Shown here: positions 1 through 13,272 of the stretch, in pieces
Position numbering within the stretch: position 1 is the stretch's first letter
How the letters are laid out: every line of letters starts with the position of its first letter
Assembly: GCA_009192285.1 (NCBI GenBank)
Contig: WBVU01000003.1
Coordinates: 1,767,973 to 1,831,972 of the forward strand
Direction of reading: 5' to 3'
DNA length: 64,000 nucleotides
DNA from: Morchella semilibera
Taxonomy: Eukaryota > Ascomycota > Pezizomycetes > Pezizales > Morchellaceae
Translations under genes and position numbers: made by a program
Notes under the pieces: model-generated
What the model saw: only the letters and a program-made list of their open reading frames with translations
The model's database searches: none
Told to the model about the DNA's origin: nothing

Positions 1-3000
1 GGCACTCATGCCAATTCTACTCAAAAGCACTGACGATTTAAATCCTGATGTCCGCAGCGGTGATTCTATCAACATCCGCCATTATGTCAAAGTCAAAAAA
101 ATTCCTGGGGGAAAACCTGGCGATACGACCTATGTATCTGGTGTCGTGTTTACCAAGAATTTGGCATTGAAGAGTATGCCGCGGAACATAGCGCATCCAA
201 GGATAGTCGTTGTCACCTTTCCGATTGAGTACCAGCGACACCAGCAGCAGCTGATGAGCCTCGAACCAGTTATTGCACAGGAGAAGGACTATCTTCAAAA
301 AATGGTCGCCCGTATAACTTCTTTGAGGCCAACACTACTCCTAGTTGAGAAGAACATATCTGGTGTTGCTCTACAACTTCTTGCACAGGCTAATGTAGCA
401 ACGACGCATCTTGTCAAGCCATCAGTCATCCACGCTGTGGCTAGGTTTACTGGCGCGGACATTTGTTCGTCGGTTGATAAGCTACTACTTCATAATTTCC
501 GGGTCGGCCGGTGTGCTTCCTTTGACGTTAAGACATTTGTGCATGAGGACATACCGGAAAAAAAGAAAACATTTATGTACCTTTCCGGTTGTCCAAAGGA
601 GCTCGGCTGCACAATTGTGTTGAGAGGCGGTGACATGGAGACACTCGCTATTCTCAAGCAAATTACGGAGATGATGATTTACGTTGTTTATAACTTGAAA
701 CTTGAGACTTGCCTAATGCGAGACGAGTTTGTGAACATTCCTTCAAGCTCGTCTATCGTCCCCACGCCAGCTACTTATACAGCTGCCCCGCAAACAAATG
801 TACCAATGACTGCTACCAATGACCCAGAGAAGCCACCCCCGACCGAAGATGGACAAGAGAACCTAGCCCCATCCGAGGCTCAGGCTCAGTCGTCGCATTC
901 CAGATCTGAAGAGTCCGAACGCCTGGCAAGTGGGGTACCGGATGATATTCCCAGTCCAACTTACTATGAGGATATGGTGAAGAATCATGAGACAAAGATT
1001 CTTTCTGCATCACCTTTTGTCAAGTACATGCAGCCATACCTTCTCATGCGAGCTAGGGAACTTGAAAGAAAATTGGTGTATCTGAAGAGGCTAAGAGATA
1101 GTCAAGCAGCGGAAGATGACGAACCGACAGAGCTTGTGTCTGATTATAGAGTTGGCGAGTTGGAAGAACATGTCGAAAACGAGAAATCTGTCGATCCGGA
1201 TAAACCCGTGGAGAAGTTTGAGTTGATTCAGCCAGAAATGGTCGATGCAAACGTTAAAAACGGAACAAAAAAATTGGTAGAGGTATTACGAGCAATTCAC
1301 GATTCAGAATACGACAAAGCACTACATGTCTATGAAACCCAGAAAAAACAGTGGGAGAACTACTTATCCCAATACGACGATCTATTTGATCCTTATGCTC
1401 ATCAGAATATCGCCATCCTATACAGTTTAGTGTGTACATTAACTACTGTCCCTTGCGAAGGGCCGGAACTTCGTAGATTGGAGTTTTATTTCCAGGCCAT
1501 GGATTGGCCACTCGGTAAATCAGATTGCACCCTCGGACAGTATGTTGAGCTTCTCTGCGACACTGCCAATAAGAGGTGTGATTCGGATGCCTGCGACAAG
1601 AAGATGATTGATCACCACCGGTCCTATGTTCATGGTCAAGCACGGGTCAGTGTCTTAGTTAGCGACAAAATGGCATGCCCCATCCAGGGTATGCAGGATA
1701 CCATCCTCATGTGGAGCTATTGTAAAGTATGTCCAAATACTAACACACCCGCCATTCCAATGTCTGAGAGTACCTGGAAATACTCATTCGGCAAATACCT
1801 CGAGCTTGCTTTCTGGAGCTCCGAAATGAAATTGCGGGCAGGAAATTGTCCACATGATTTGAACCGCGATCACGTTAGATGTTTTGGCTATCGGGGCTTA
1901 ACAGTGGTTTTCCAGTACGATCCCATTGATTTACTAGAGATCGTGGTTCCTCGCACGAAAATCACGTATAAGCCAGAGATCGACCTACGGATTAAAAATG
2001 AGCAGTACTTGCAACATGAGGAAAGAACTGATCGCTTTTTTTCATCGGTGAAATCGCGTCTGAAAAGTATCAATATCGACTCTGTGCCTGCCGACAAAAT
2101 CGATGCTTGCAAAGCAGAAATTGAAACTCTCACAACCCAAGCAGAAAACGAGCACAGTTGGCTCATCAAGAAGCTTCAAGAAAAATACAATAAATCTAAG
2201 TATTTCGAAATCATACCGCTGAATAGGGCTTTGAGAGCCTTGCAAGAAAGGGTTGTCGACTGGGATGCAAGGTTCAATGCCTTCGATAATAACTACTTTC
2301 CGTCAGAAAAGGATATCCGTAGGTTGGCAACGCTCCAACTCAAGAAGATATTTATTGATAACCCGGCTACACCCAACTTACAACCTGGAGAGCGTACACC
2401 AACGCCGGAAAAAGAAGATGTTGGCAAAGTCGCTTCTATTGTTGATGGGTCTGCAGAAGTGGTCATTTCTCCAACCGAGATATCGTCGAAACAGGCGCAT
2501 GATGTTCTTGCTTCAGTTGTCGAGGAGGATGGGAATATCAAAGGAAAATCTGTTAAGAATGAAAAGGAGGACAGCACGGAAGATAATGAAGATGCTTCTA
2601 GCATAACGACTGTTACTCCAGAACCGATTTCTAGCCAGGAGGGGCTTAGTCAATTTGAAACTATGGATCCTTTGGCTCCAAGACAGGAAGTCTCTCTTGA
2701 ACAAGCAGCTCTAAAGCCTATATCACCTGAGCCATCCTCTCCAAATAGTCCTACAGCCCCAATTCACCCGAAGATCAGGTCGAGTCCAGCACTTGTAGAA
2801 TCAGAAGGAGCAAAATCGGATAGTGATACCCCAGGCGAGCCCATAAAGAACCCTGGACCCCGGGTATCCTTTGAGACTCCTCGAGCATCTCTTGAGGGTC
2901 CCCGGACATCTTTTGAGAGTTCCCGGAGATCTCTTGAGGGTTCTCGAAAATCCCTTGAGGGCCCCAGAACATCTCTTGAGCGACTATCTTTGGAGCGTGA

Positions 3001-5285
3001 GCGACCTTCAAACCACATGTCATCAATCCCGAGGCTGGTGGATGCCAGGCGAAAACTTGGGGCACCTCCACTCAATAGGGCACAATCTACTCCCCATGTA
3101 CCTCAACGAAAGAGTTCGGATGGAGTCCCCGCGGGTTTTAGGCCTCTAACCCATACTCCATCTTTTCCCCTGAAGAAACCCTCGGTGACGGAAGCTATTC
3201 GCAAACACAATGCGGAAAAGGCAAAGACTGGTAAGGGGCCGGAAAAGTTTCGCTTCGCTTCACTAAACAAGAAGCCTCCTCAGTTGAGGGACACGCAAAT
3301 CCCTCGCTCTGTTCCAACGCAAAGACGCAAGGATACCAAGGTCACAAGTTTAGCAAAACAAATCGAGCAATTAGAACAGCTTAGTAGGGAGTTTGAGAAA
3401 GAGAGAGTAAGAGAGAAACGTCTTTCAGCCGCTAAGAGGACTAGGGCCCTTCCGGTAGCAACTTCTAGGCCTATAGTCGAAGTATATCGAAATGTCGCAG
3501 AGGCCGTTGAGGAAATCTCCGATGAAGAACCTCATGAGCCCATGCCTCCTAGCCGGGAAACTAGTAATTTAACTGTAAGCACTGAATCAACGATACAAAC
3601 CGAATCTCCGCAAGAGCTTTCTCCTCCAGAAATCACTATGACCCCCGAACCCGCTGAACAGCAAGTCGAGGAGTATCCTGTGCAGTCGAATCATTTAGTT
3701 CAATCTGATGTGGACATGAGTGACGGCGAAATATCCTTTTCGAGTGATCATGAAGCCAATATTCAACCACCGATTATAGACGTTCTTCCGCCAAATCCGG
3801 ATACCCCTCTGATTCAGAAGCATGAGAAGTCTGCCTGGACAAAAATGCTCTCAAACTTCTGGGCCGAGCGGTCTGCAAGTGGATGGTCGTCGCTTGAATA
3901 CCCACTGTACGTTCTCCAATGGAAATATCCTGGCTTGGGCTGGCAATGCTAACTTTACGAATGCAGTCACCCAACAGATCATGTTTTCAAACGACTCTGA
4001 TGTTATCGTCCGTGAAGATGAACCTAGCTCTCTCATTGCATTTGCTCTCAACTGCGAGGACTATGCTACCAAACTTGATGCCATTCGCAGCGCAGACGAA
4101 GGGCCGACGAATTCGGAGGACTGCGCTCGACCAACTGCATTTAATGTGGATGAGCATCCTGAGCTTGAAAGATCATTGCTCAGGGCCACTGGAACACATC
4201 TCAAATACCGTGCGTTTCACCTTCCCCCATCATTCCGTCTCACCAATACTGATGTCAGTCATCTTATGTCCAACAGAATTTCAGGAAGGTTCTGCTAAGA
4301 TGTTCTGCAAAATATTCTTTGCGGAACAGTTTGATGCGCTGAGAAGAAATTGCGGTGTGGCTGATCGATACGTTGAGTCTTTGTCGCGATGCATCAAATG
4401 GGACTCCAAGGGAGGAAAGACCAAGTCCGTCTTCCTAAAAACACAGGATGAGAGGTTCGTATTGAAGGCCTTGGCGCCCATTGAGACGGCCGCATTCATC
4501 AAATTTGCACCTGCATATTTTCAATTTATGGCGGAGGCATTCTTCCATGAGGTGAGTTTGATTCCGGTGCGCACAGACGAGTGATGATTACTAATCAGAA
4601 AATTAGCTTCCAACTGTCATCGCCAAGATGCTGGGATTCTACCAAATCATGATCAAGAATCCGACAACCGGAATAGAAATCAAGTGGGACGTTTTAGTTA
4701 TGGAGAACCTTTTTTTACGACCGCAAGACTACAAGGGTAAGCAAGAAACAAAAAGAATGTACCGACCAACTACTGACTTTCTTTATAGATTTTTGATCTC
4801 AAAGGTTCCATGCGTAATCGATACATGCAGTCAACCGGCGATCAGAATGAAGTTCTTCTTGATGAGAACATGATAGAATTCATATACGAGTCGCCACTAT
4901 TTGTCAGAGAACATTCGAAGAAGCTGCTTCGGCATTCTTTATGGAACGACACCTTGTTCTTGTCGAGGCAGAATGTTATGGACTACTCACTAATGATTGG
5001 AATTGACGAGGTCAGGAAAGAGCTTTGTGTCGGCATCATTGGTATGTATAACCTTCCCTCTGCAGCAAGCCTCAGTCACAACAGAAGCCTTGTCTGACAA
5101 CTGCGCTAGACTGCATACGCACCTTTACGTGGGACAAGAAGCTGGAAAGTTGGGTGAAGGAAAAGGGTTTTGCAGGCGGTGGAAACAAAAAGCCAACTGT
5201 CACGAGTCCTAGAGAGTACAAACATCGATTCCGTGAGGCTATGGAACGATATGTTCTAGAAGCGCCAAGGTTTGCCTGTTCCTAG
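1..5285 (+). CDS. FAB1: 1-phosphatidylinositol-3-phosphate 5-kinase Fab1 (PIKfyve), 5' partial
   Basis: Makes PI(3,5)P2 from PI3P on vacuolar/endosomal membranes. The frame is open through the left edge, so the N-terminus (FYVE finger in the family) lies outside. Visible in order: chaperonin-like GroEL/TCP-1 domain (about the first 245 residues), the Cys-rich CCR domain (around residues 420-760, with WSYCKVC and [17 protein letters not shown]), a long disordered linker with a tandem repeat, and the C-terminal PIP kinase core ([46 protein letters not shown]-type nucleotide loop, [24 protein letters not shown]). Exons by splice motifs: 1-3906, 3967-4209, 4277-4551, 4607-4736, 4789-5041, 5110-5285. 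Two frame breaks are visible, both apparent extra T bases: in the TTTT run at 3984-3987 and the T7 run at 4710-4716. All other junctions keep frame, so either the assembly has homopolymer errors or the allele is freshly damaged. Family call is very secure. Confidence 0.93.
2861..2980 (+). repeat. 21-bp tandem repeat inside FAB1 linker
   Basis: About 5.7 copies of a 21-bp unit (consensus close to CGGACATCTCTTGAGGGTCCC with an allowance for substitutions). It encodes a 7-residue repeat of the form R-x-S-[FL]-E-x-[PS]. Because 21 is a multiple of three, copy changes keep the frame. Each unit holds an Arg-x-Ser site that basophilic kinases could use; that role is inference. Confidence 0.85.
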
Positions 5286-7071
5286 AAAAGTCTTTTTTAT
5301 ATTAAATTTTGCGCGAGGCTCACCGGGTGGCAAATGAATTACATACATGTAGCTGCTGGCACTTGTTTCCCACAAATTACATAGGAGCGATTCCAGTCCG
5401 GCTTGACCACCCACCCCAGCAGACGCTGAGCATGGAGGTTAATAATAATAACAGCAATAGGGACGATAACATTAATAATTAACTAGCTCGTGGAAGCTTG
5501 GGGAATTACTTTCATCTTATTTATCCATTATTTTATTTTATTCTTATTTGAGGCGGAATAATAATAGGACAGCGAGCGTAATCTTGTTTGACCATGAGGA
5601 GAGGGTGGGAAGGAGGGGTTAATACCATATCCTATTGTATTATTTCCATTTGTTTTTTTGTTTTATTTTTCTTGTAAGACCTGGCGTTAGGATAAGGCGT
5701 AAACCCTGGTGGGGGGGGGAACATTTGTATTTGGTTTTCACTTAAATTTTATGAACGAACGAAACGACAAGTGTTATGACAGTAGTACAGTATGCGGATC
5801 TAACCGCCGCTGCTACATGCCCTTCGGAACAAAATATGCTATGCCCATCAATGCTTTATTCATCTCTCCTATGATTGCACACATTTTGATGACTCGACTG
5901 ACCTCAGCTTTCTTCAGCTATACTTGATTGAGCCCTCAGTCGCTGGGTGCTGTTGGCGCCTAGGCGCACAGCCACGCTTGCGGCGGACACTATCCTAAAT
6001 GTAGTAAGGCGCATATTAGCTGGCTGCTACGCCCCACCCCAACCACAAAGCAGCGCACCGCTACCTCGGTGCGAACAAAAGATCCCATTCCAGACCAAGA
6101 TCTAGGAACTCAGGGGAGGAAGGATGCGACTGACGAGAAAGAAGGGCGGTTTGGTGTGTTTCGTGTTTCATACAGCCCCGGGAGCGCAAGAAGCGAATGC
6201 TGTTAGCTGGTACTTGTTAGTTAGCTGCAAGGTACAGATTACCTACATCTCTTTTCCACCAATCTAACAGGCTGATTGCTGGATGGGTGGGCAGTGGCGG
6301 TGATGTGAATGGGCCAGACAGGTAACAGATGTGAGCGTTCGCTTGGAAAGGGAGCTAGCAGTTAAGTTAAGGCTGGCATATAGCTCCTAGCAGATGATCT
6401 GGCTGCTGCTGCTGATGCTGCCTACATACGATTAACAGAGGTAGAGCTTAACTGGGCAATGCCACAGGCTCTAACTGATTTCTGTAAGATCCAAATTGGG
6501 ATGTTGAACGGAGAGTGTGGTGTTCGTACTATTGCGCTCACTTAAACCCCCCCCCCACCAAACAACCCCCTTCGCACTGTGATGTTCGCACCGGCCACAA
6601 CCCCCCGGTTAGGCCACTAAGCCCCCCGTGCGTAGGCCCACATGGGAGGAGTGCCGTTTTGCTGAAGAGGATGATGATAAATAAGAGGCGTAGTCAGAAA
6701 AGCTTAGACAGAACCAAACCAAACTTCTCCCATCATTCCCACTCCTCAGCAGGCAGCATATCCCTTATATAAGATATCTTGCCCGCTTTGTCCCATTGCA
6801 TTCAGCATCCAGCTCCTGCACGCCTTCAAAAGCCCTACCTCCCTACTTACTACATCTCTTGAGCTTCTACTCAGAGACACCTTTTTTGATATCTGCTACT
6901 ATTCCCTCGTCAGCACTAGCAATTGCTTCTTTCTGCTACCGTCAGCACAGCTACTAGGCACTACTGCAACTTTCCCATACCATCAGCTTGCAGCTTTTAC
7001 TTTAGCTAGCTAGCTTCCTCCCACCTGCCACCGTCAGCAGTTCCCAAATAGTAAAACTCACTACCATAATC
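5286..7071. other. Intergenic: FAB1 3' region and promoter/leader of the 7072 gene
   Basis: No convincing coding sequence. The first part is AT-rich (5440-5560) and would hold the FAB1 3' UTR; one TACATGTA palindrome is at 5344. Short C runs lie near 6546. From about 6790 to 7071 the sequence becomes pyrimidine-rich without stops in purine-rich patches, typical of a fungal 5' leader. Confidence 0.6.
6765..6773 (+). promoter_or_regulatory. TATA box of the 7072 gene
   Basis: TTATATAAG stands about 300 bp upstream of the ATG at 7072 and is followed by a CT-rich tract expected for start site and leader. This would give an untranslated leader of roughly 270 nt. Inference from motif and spacing. 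Confidence 0.5.
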
Positions 7072-7557
7072 ATGCCTTCCTCCATCCCCGTAGTCATCAC
7101 TCAGTCCCCCCTTGCCCTATATGCCGGCACCTCTGCCGCTCCTAACAGCGACACCTCCTCCATCTTCCGTAGTAGCACCTCCGGCAGCACCTACATCTCT
7201 AGCTCGTCTAGCAGCAGCTCCGCCTACGTTGGCGTCCCCCCCGCGCACACGTCCGCCACTCGCACACCGCAGGTCATAGACACGACTCCCAACGGTCAGC
7301 GCGAGTTCGTTTACACCGGTCGTTCTCAAGGTGGGAACCCGCGCGGTGGGCCGAGCCAGAACCTCCAGGGCTATGAGCGCACGAGTAACGGGAATGTTAC
7401 AGTTCACAACACCGGCGGACAGTCAAGGGGCTTGAACCCCGTCAAGCTTAGCGTGGAGAGCGGGAACGATGAGTCCCATACGCCGGAGTGCAGGGACCGG
7501 TCCAGATACAGTGATAGCCACGGGTTGTGCTTTTGCCCACCGCGGGGGAGAAATTAG
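7072..7557 (+). CDS. Serine-rich hypothetical protein (161 aa)
   Basis: Single-exon frame with strong third-position C/G bias and an ATG preceded by A at -3, in contrast to the AT-rich flanks, so it is very likely a real gene. I do not recognise a family. The N-terminal third is Ser/Thr/Ala-rich with a run of Ser residues near position 43-50; the middle has Gly/Asn/Arg-rich stretches (TGRSQGGNPRGGPSQNL); the C-terminus has four Cys-containing positions (PECRDR, GLCFCPP). No signal peptide or membrane segment is visible, and most of it should be intrinsically disordered. A TATA element and a roughly 270-nt pyrimidine-rich leader precede it, which fits an abundantly or conditionally expressed transcript. 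It stands alone, 1.8 kb from FAB1 and 5.7 kb from the next gene. Confidence 0.7.
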   Translation: MPSSIPVVITQSPLALYAGTSAAPNSDTSSIFRSSTSGSTYISSSSSSSSAYVGVPPAHTSATRTPQVIDTTPNGQREFVYTGRSQGGNPRGGPSQNLQGYERTSNGNVTVHNTGGQSRGLNPVKLSVESGNDESHTPECRDRSRYSDSHGLCFCPPRGRN

Positions 7558-10500
7558 GTTTGTCGGATTTGGGGTAGAGTGGTGGCGTACTTTTTAGTGT
7601 TTGTATTTAGAGTTTTTTTACTTCTCCACTCTTGCGGTATTTGGGTTACTTCTTTTTTGGGGGGGATGGTTCCGGTTTTCGGTTTGTCTTTTCTGGATTA
7701 GTTGGATGCATGTCAGCGATGGTTATGTTTTTTGCACTTTTGATCATTTCTATATGTTTCCTAATCCTTTTTTTCCCCCTTCTTACTTCTTCAAAAAGGA
7801 AGTACTTGCCTTTTTTGTTTTTTGGTTCTAATTTTCTTTTGCCTTGTTCTCTGTATTGCTCATTATCTTATTCTTCTTCTGCGCCTTCTATAGAGTACGA
7901 TAGGACTGCGATAGTCCGAAATGCCAATATAATCATACCTTGATGGTATCCCCCCAAACCTACATTTAGTTCCAATTTCCAGTTTATTAGCCCAGTGAAT
8001 TACATCAAATCCCAACACAGGCCAAAAATACCCCCAAACGATCGCGACAGGTCCCGAAAGAGAGACACCTCCGATCAAAAACTACACCTCCGAAACATAG
8101 CAACCGCAATTACACTTACTTCTTGCACCGCCCTTTTGCCACGTTTCCTGCGCTGTCCCCGCATTCTTGATCTCGTGTCATTCCTCGGTGCTTCCCCGTT
8201 CTGAAAGTGAAGAGGTGAAGCTGCACACGGACACAGCCGGCTACCGGGATGTAGTGGAGCGGAAATGATCGTGACGGCAGGAAAGTGTAACGCGCCGAAA
8301 CGCAACCGAGTGACAGCGACCGAGAATATTGTTTGTGGCTCGAGTGATGGCTGTGAGTAAGTGCGGAGTAGTGGGTGAGCAAAAAAGAGGGGAGTGAGAA
8401 AAATTATTGAATAGAGGTGTCGAAACGAAACTCTGCGATACCGTCTTTGAGGCCTCGATTATATTTTTGCAAACATTAGCGCAGTGGGGATAGATCGGGT
8501 TCCATCCTCCCAGACGATGACGGCGTACATGCACCATCAAACAACTCATGATCGAGTGGCAGGCAGGTACATACATGTACGGGCAAAGATGGTCGAGTGA
8601 CGGGCTGAGAGACAGAAACAAAGATGATTGAGCAAAAAAAAAAAACCCCAACCGAACAACTCGATTCAGCCGAGGGATCTCTCTACGTACTTGTGTCGCT
8701 TCCCTCTATTCACTTCTGTGCTACCCCCATTTTTCATCGACCCACCGGGGGAAATCCAAAAATCGAGTGATAGCACGATGACCCGAAAAACATCGCCCAC
8801 AGGGCCCAATAAGCACCCACCAAGTTTCTCGCTCCCCCCAACCACCGCTCACTCCGTCTCATTTCAGGCCTCCAAGACCCCCTATATACACCCCTTTCAC
8901 CCACCCGTCCACTCTTCATGCCGTAAAGCTACATGTAGATATATAGCCAAGGTTGGGGGCAAAGCAGCCAGCTCATTTATAACCCACCTACTAGTAGGCT
9001 ACTACATGCACTTCCTCCCAATGCCGGCCCACTAATCGCGAGCAGAGGCGGACAGTAGGACAGGGGCCCTTGATCTCGCACAATTAAGGACGGTCTTTAG
9101 TTTTTCCCCGCGTCCACACACGCGGTATTAGGCCCGGAAATTAGTCTCCCATATTAAGGAAAGATAGATCTAGAGAGTAAGGAAAGACAGTTTTGTGTAG
9201 ATATCACGGCCCTCCCGATCTTGAGCATAAAGCAGAGCTCACATGGCCTTTTAGAGTATTGCTAGGAACATCAACTTTGTAGCATGAGACTCAAAAGTAG
9301 TGCTTCCCCGCGTCCGCGTCCATAAGCACAGTTAAGAGTATTGGTGGCAGGTATTTCGTACTTTCCGATCCCAAAGAAAGCAAGACAAGACACATGTACC
9401 TAAAACCCGATATGCCTACTTTCTACCTGCTTACCTGTCGGGCCATTCTAACCACCACCTAGCCTCCCACCAGCAGGCGCCAATGAGCAGACACTCTGCC
9501 ATCTGGGTTCCTCTCTGGCTGGTTTATAGCTACCTACCCCGATGAGCGAGTCGGGTCTATTTCCCCACGATTCCGTGTTGCCCCGCAACGATATATCCGT
9601 CCGTCCCCGCGGCCTAGAGTAGGCAAAGAACCGACTCTACTTTTGATTCCTTCCCCGGATCAGAGGGCGGGGAAGAGACTATCATGCCTTAAAACACTCT
9701 AGATCTCATTTCCCCACAATTGTGATGGAAAATCGCTTCCCTAGAGTCGGTAAACTACCACGACCACCGCCAGGCCTAGAAAGATGTAAAGTAAATCTTG
9801 AATTTCCCACCCAGCCTGTGCTCTAGTTGTAGTCAGTAGTTATTGCCAATCTTTGCAGTACCACACCCACCCACCCACACCCACACCCACTCACTCGCCT
9901 CCTCGGCAGTCCCTCTAACTACCGTTCCCTTTACCAAGCCTCGGCTTCGGAACTAAGTATTTCCACTCATCCTCTGTTTCTTTCGCCTTTGACCCGCAGT
10001 GGTACCTGCCAATGCTGCCAAAACCGCAGCCACCGTATGTTACGGACAAAAGGGACCATCTCATCGGACGAGCGGGGCGGTGGGTGGTGGTAGGTGGCGT
10101 CTGTTTGTTGCTTTTTTAGCGGGCTTGGTCGGTGAAGGCTGTGGTTGGGTCTGTACCGTCTATACCTTGGTTAAGTTTTGCTTGGTCTTTTTTGGCTTCT
10201 GTCGAGTAGACATATACCATTGACGGCTGAGACAAACACCAAGATATGGAGTAGGTTCCTGATATGCATGTGATACGTCGTAGAGTAGTAGTGCTATTAG
10301 TAGGTAGCGCAATTGGCCTTTCTGGCCTCCGCCATATGGGCTGTTCTCAATTTCCTATCCATGTGAAGTAAAATATGTGCATCCGCATGCGATATCAAGT
10401 CGCGTCCAAATGTACCAAGCCCCTCCAAACATCAGACGAATTCAAGCCCTCTTGCTCCAAAGACCACGACGGTAGTAGCCGAGTTTAAATACCTTCACAG

Positions 10501-13272
10501 CTTCACACCCACTCCACCTGCCTACCTACCCACCAAATGCACGGTTCGGATGGCGGGGCGCCTTCTTACAGGGGGTTCAAAACGAACCGCAACTCCTGCT
10601 AATATACATTAGGGTTAGGTGTCGTGCCTGTATGTAAACCAGGGCCTGCCAACTACTTTAGCTGTGGTTGTTTCAACAAACCACTTGGCTAGCTGGATTA
10701 CCTACTTAAGAAATTCTAGACTGCAGCCAGCAGGTGTGTTATCAATGCTGGAGTGGCCGGTAAGGTATCATCTGGATGGCGAATTAAGGTCGACTGCACG
10801 GTTGCTTGCTTGCCTGCGTACATATAGCCCGGGGGCTTTTCTATCTGGGTAAAATAGAGCACAGAAAACGCATTCCGTTGGTGACTAGAAGGGAAAGCTC
10901 CCATCGTCCGCTGGACTGGCACTGGCTGATATTTACGAAGCTACTTAAAGTAAGCATGGGTTTAGTATTCGTAGTAACATTCGTAGTACTATCCGTATAA
11001 TATTTTCACTCGGTCCTTCACGAGAGGGTGTGTGCACACTAGTACTACATTATACATAGAGGAGACATGAAGAGTAATCCAGTTGAGCCCCATGTTAATT
11101 TCGATTTCCAATATAGAGGCCCCATGTATGCAGTCCTCTACTTTATCTATCACCACTTCCAATCACTGGATCGAGATATACAAATTTAACCCTTCGATCA
11201 AGCCTAGAATCCAGTACTGGCATCCAACATCATACCACCGCCGCGCCGCCCCCCCGCATCTCAAAACGGGTAATTCACGCCTTCCATACCCATGTTGACA
11301 GTAGCTAGGAAGGATTCCAGACGGTGTTCTCCGGAAGAAACTCTTGCCCGGGCGCCGAATCTAATCTAGGATAGACTTGTGACGGCAAATGCTATCGGTA
11401 TATACATGTACTACTCAACCCACCATCACCACTACCAGTCTACCACTACCAGTGCACCGTTGCCCCCAGTGCACTACAGAGTAATGAAATAGGAATAATA
11501 CAACACAAACAACAGTCACTGGTGGTGGCACATGCAGTTACGTATGTACCCACGACGTTTCGTAGAGCAGGAACTGGGGGCGAGGTTCGGTTCGTGGTTA
11601 TTGCATACGCCATGGCATCCACGCATTGCAACAACGTCTTGTTTCAATTCCAGATCACCGAGGCAAGTATCATAGAGTAAACTCCACCGCGCAGCTCTGT
11701 CCGCTCGCTCGCCAAAGGAAGAGAAAAGAAAAAAAAAAAAGTCAGAGCGTAAAAACGCAATCCCAATTACCCGAGAATATTCATTCTGGGGTAAACTTTT
11801 CCTCCTCTTTCTCATTTGTGCGTGCGCAAAAAAAACAAAAAAGACCGAGTGATAACTCGGGCATGCTCACCACTTCCACCTGTCTTCCTCCTCCTCCTCT
11901 ACATACTCAACATACTCAACACCACTCGGTCCAAAGGGGCCAGCAAGAATACCAATGACAAAACAGAGCCGCCGATCCACCAGCACCTAGCACGCCCCCA
12001 TCCCAGCCTAGTCGTACGTCCAACCTGGTAAGTATCGCACGATTCACTTTAGATCCCCCCCCCCTTCCACGGGTACGGCAGGAAGCAAAGATGGGGATTC
12101 CCCACAAAAGTTTCTCTTTCTCAGGTCAGGCCAGGGAACCGCGCGCGCGCGCTCGAGATTCTGGGGAAAACCACCTGTTCCAGCGAGATAAAGTTTGCGG
12201 GGTATGGTATGGTATGCTTTTCCAATTACTGAACGAGCGTCCGGATGTACGGCGCCCACAAGCAAATAGAAAGAGAGAGAAAAAAAGTTCATGAAGGATC
12301 ATTGTCACTTTCCACCTGAGCGCTTCAAAACCATAGTTTTCTACCTCGGGGCCCCATTGCAACGAGGGGGGCAATACAAGCTTTTTCGCTGACATATGCC
12401 CAGCTCCCATTGCAAAAAAAGACATTTTTTTCTCCCTAGCAATGAATTGTAGTTGTGAGTAGTAGAATTATGTAGTAACCAATCGCAAGCGACCAGAAAA
12501 AAAACCAAACCCAATCAACCACCAACCCATGACGCAACCCATTTTGGGCGATGCCGTTAATTCCGGGCGAACTCTACATACATCAATATAACGAGAGGGT
12601 ATTGCAATAATTACTCTTCCCACCACCCCCCCCCCAAAAAAAAAAATCCCGATCCCCAATTCCACATACAACTAAAAAAAAATACGCTCTGACATCTAGC
12701 AATGTATGACCCCCTCTTCCCGGACGAGGGGAAAAAATGCTGTTGGGCCCGAGGGGTAGTCAGAAAAAAAAAAGGTGGGTTGCATGGCATAGCCATGGGC
12801 TAGGTATACTACATGTATCTACTATAGTAGCTAAAGTAGTAGTACTGGTAGCCTACATAGATCCAAAACTAGCAATTCTGGAGTATATCCCCGAATCTGT
12901 AGATGGCGGCAAAGGGCTAATCACTATCTCCGCATTCTACTCCACACGGACGGACGGGACGCTAATGCTGCCCCTAATTTTTGTTTATTTTGCTGACTGG
13001 GAGCCGGGGGGGGGGGATGTAGAGTAATAGTAAGTGTATGTAGGCTACATGTAGGTAGATAGGGTACTGGCTAGGCAGAGAATGGTAGAGGGTGGTAGGA
13101 CCTGAAACCTGAAAAGATAGTAGTGAGAGTGGTGGCTTGCTAATATATATATATCACGACCATACCCACGACAATTGATCTTCTCTTTTCCTCCCCCATC
13201 ATCCGCCCTCTCAATCCCCGACCCTGATCAACAACCTCCATCAACACTCCTCCTCCAGCACATAACAGAACA
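7558..13272. other. Long intergenic region (5.7 kb)
   Basis: No frame here shows family similarity or sustained codon bias. Starts with a T-rich stretch (7560-7860), probably the 3' UTR of the 7072 gene. Contains five of the TACATGTA palindromes up to 12810 (near 8573, 8930, 11403 and 12810) plus one at 13045, CCCACC-type microsatellite around 9870-9890, alternating CG at 12140-12151, and A/C homopolymers near 12630. No tRNA or rRNA seen. Confidence 0.6.
13144..13154 (+). promoter_or_regulatory. TATA-type element of the 13273 gene
   Basis: An uninterrupted TATATATATAT run sits about 120 bp before the ATG at 13273 and is followed by a C/T-rich leader. Position and sequence fit a core promoter; function is inferred. 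Confidence 0.45.

Noticed and set aside
9999-10223. 74-codon frame (+) after a CT-rich, AG-ending tract
   Set aside because: The preceding tract looks like a splice acceptor, but the frame starts at GTG and turns into T-rich sequence; no partner exon was found.
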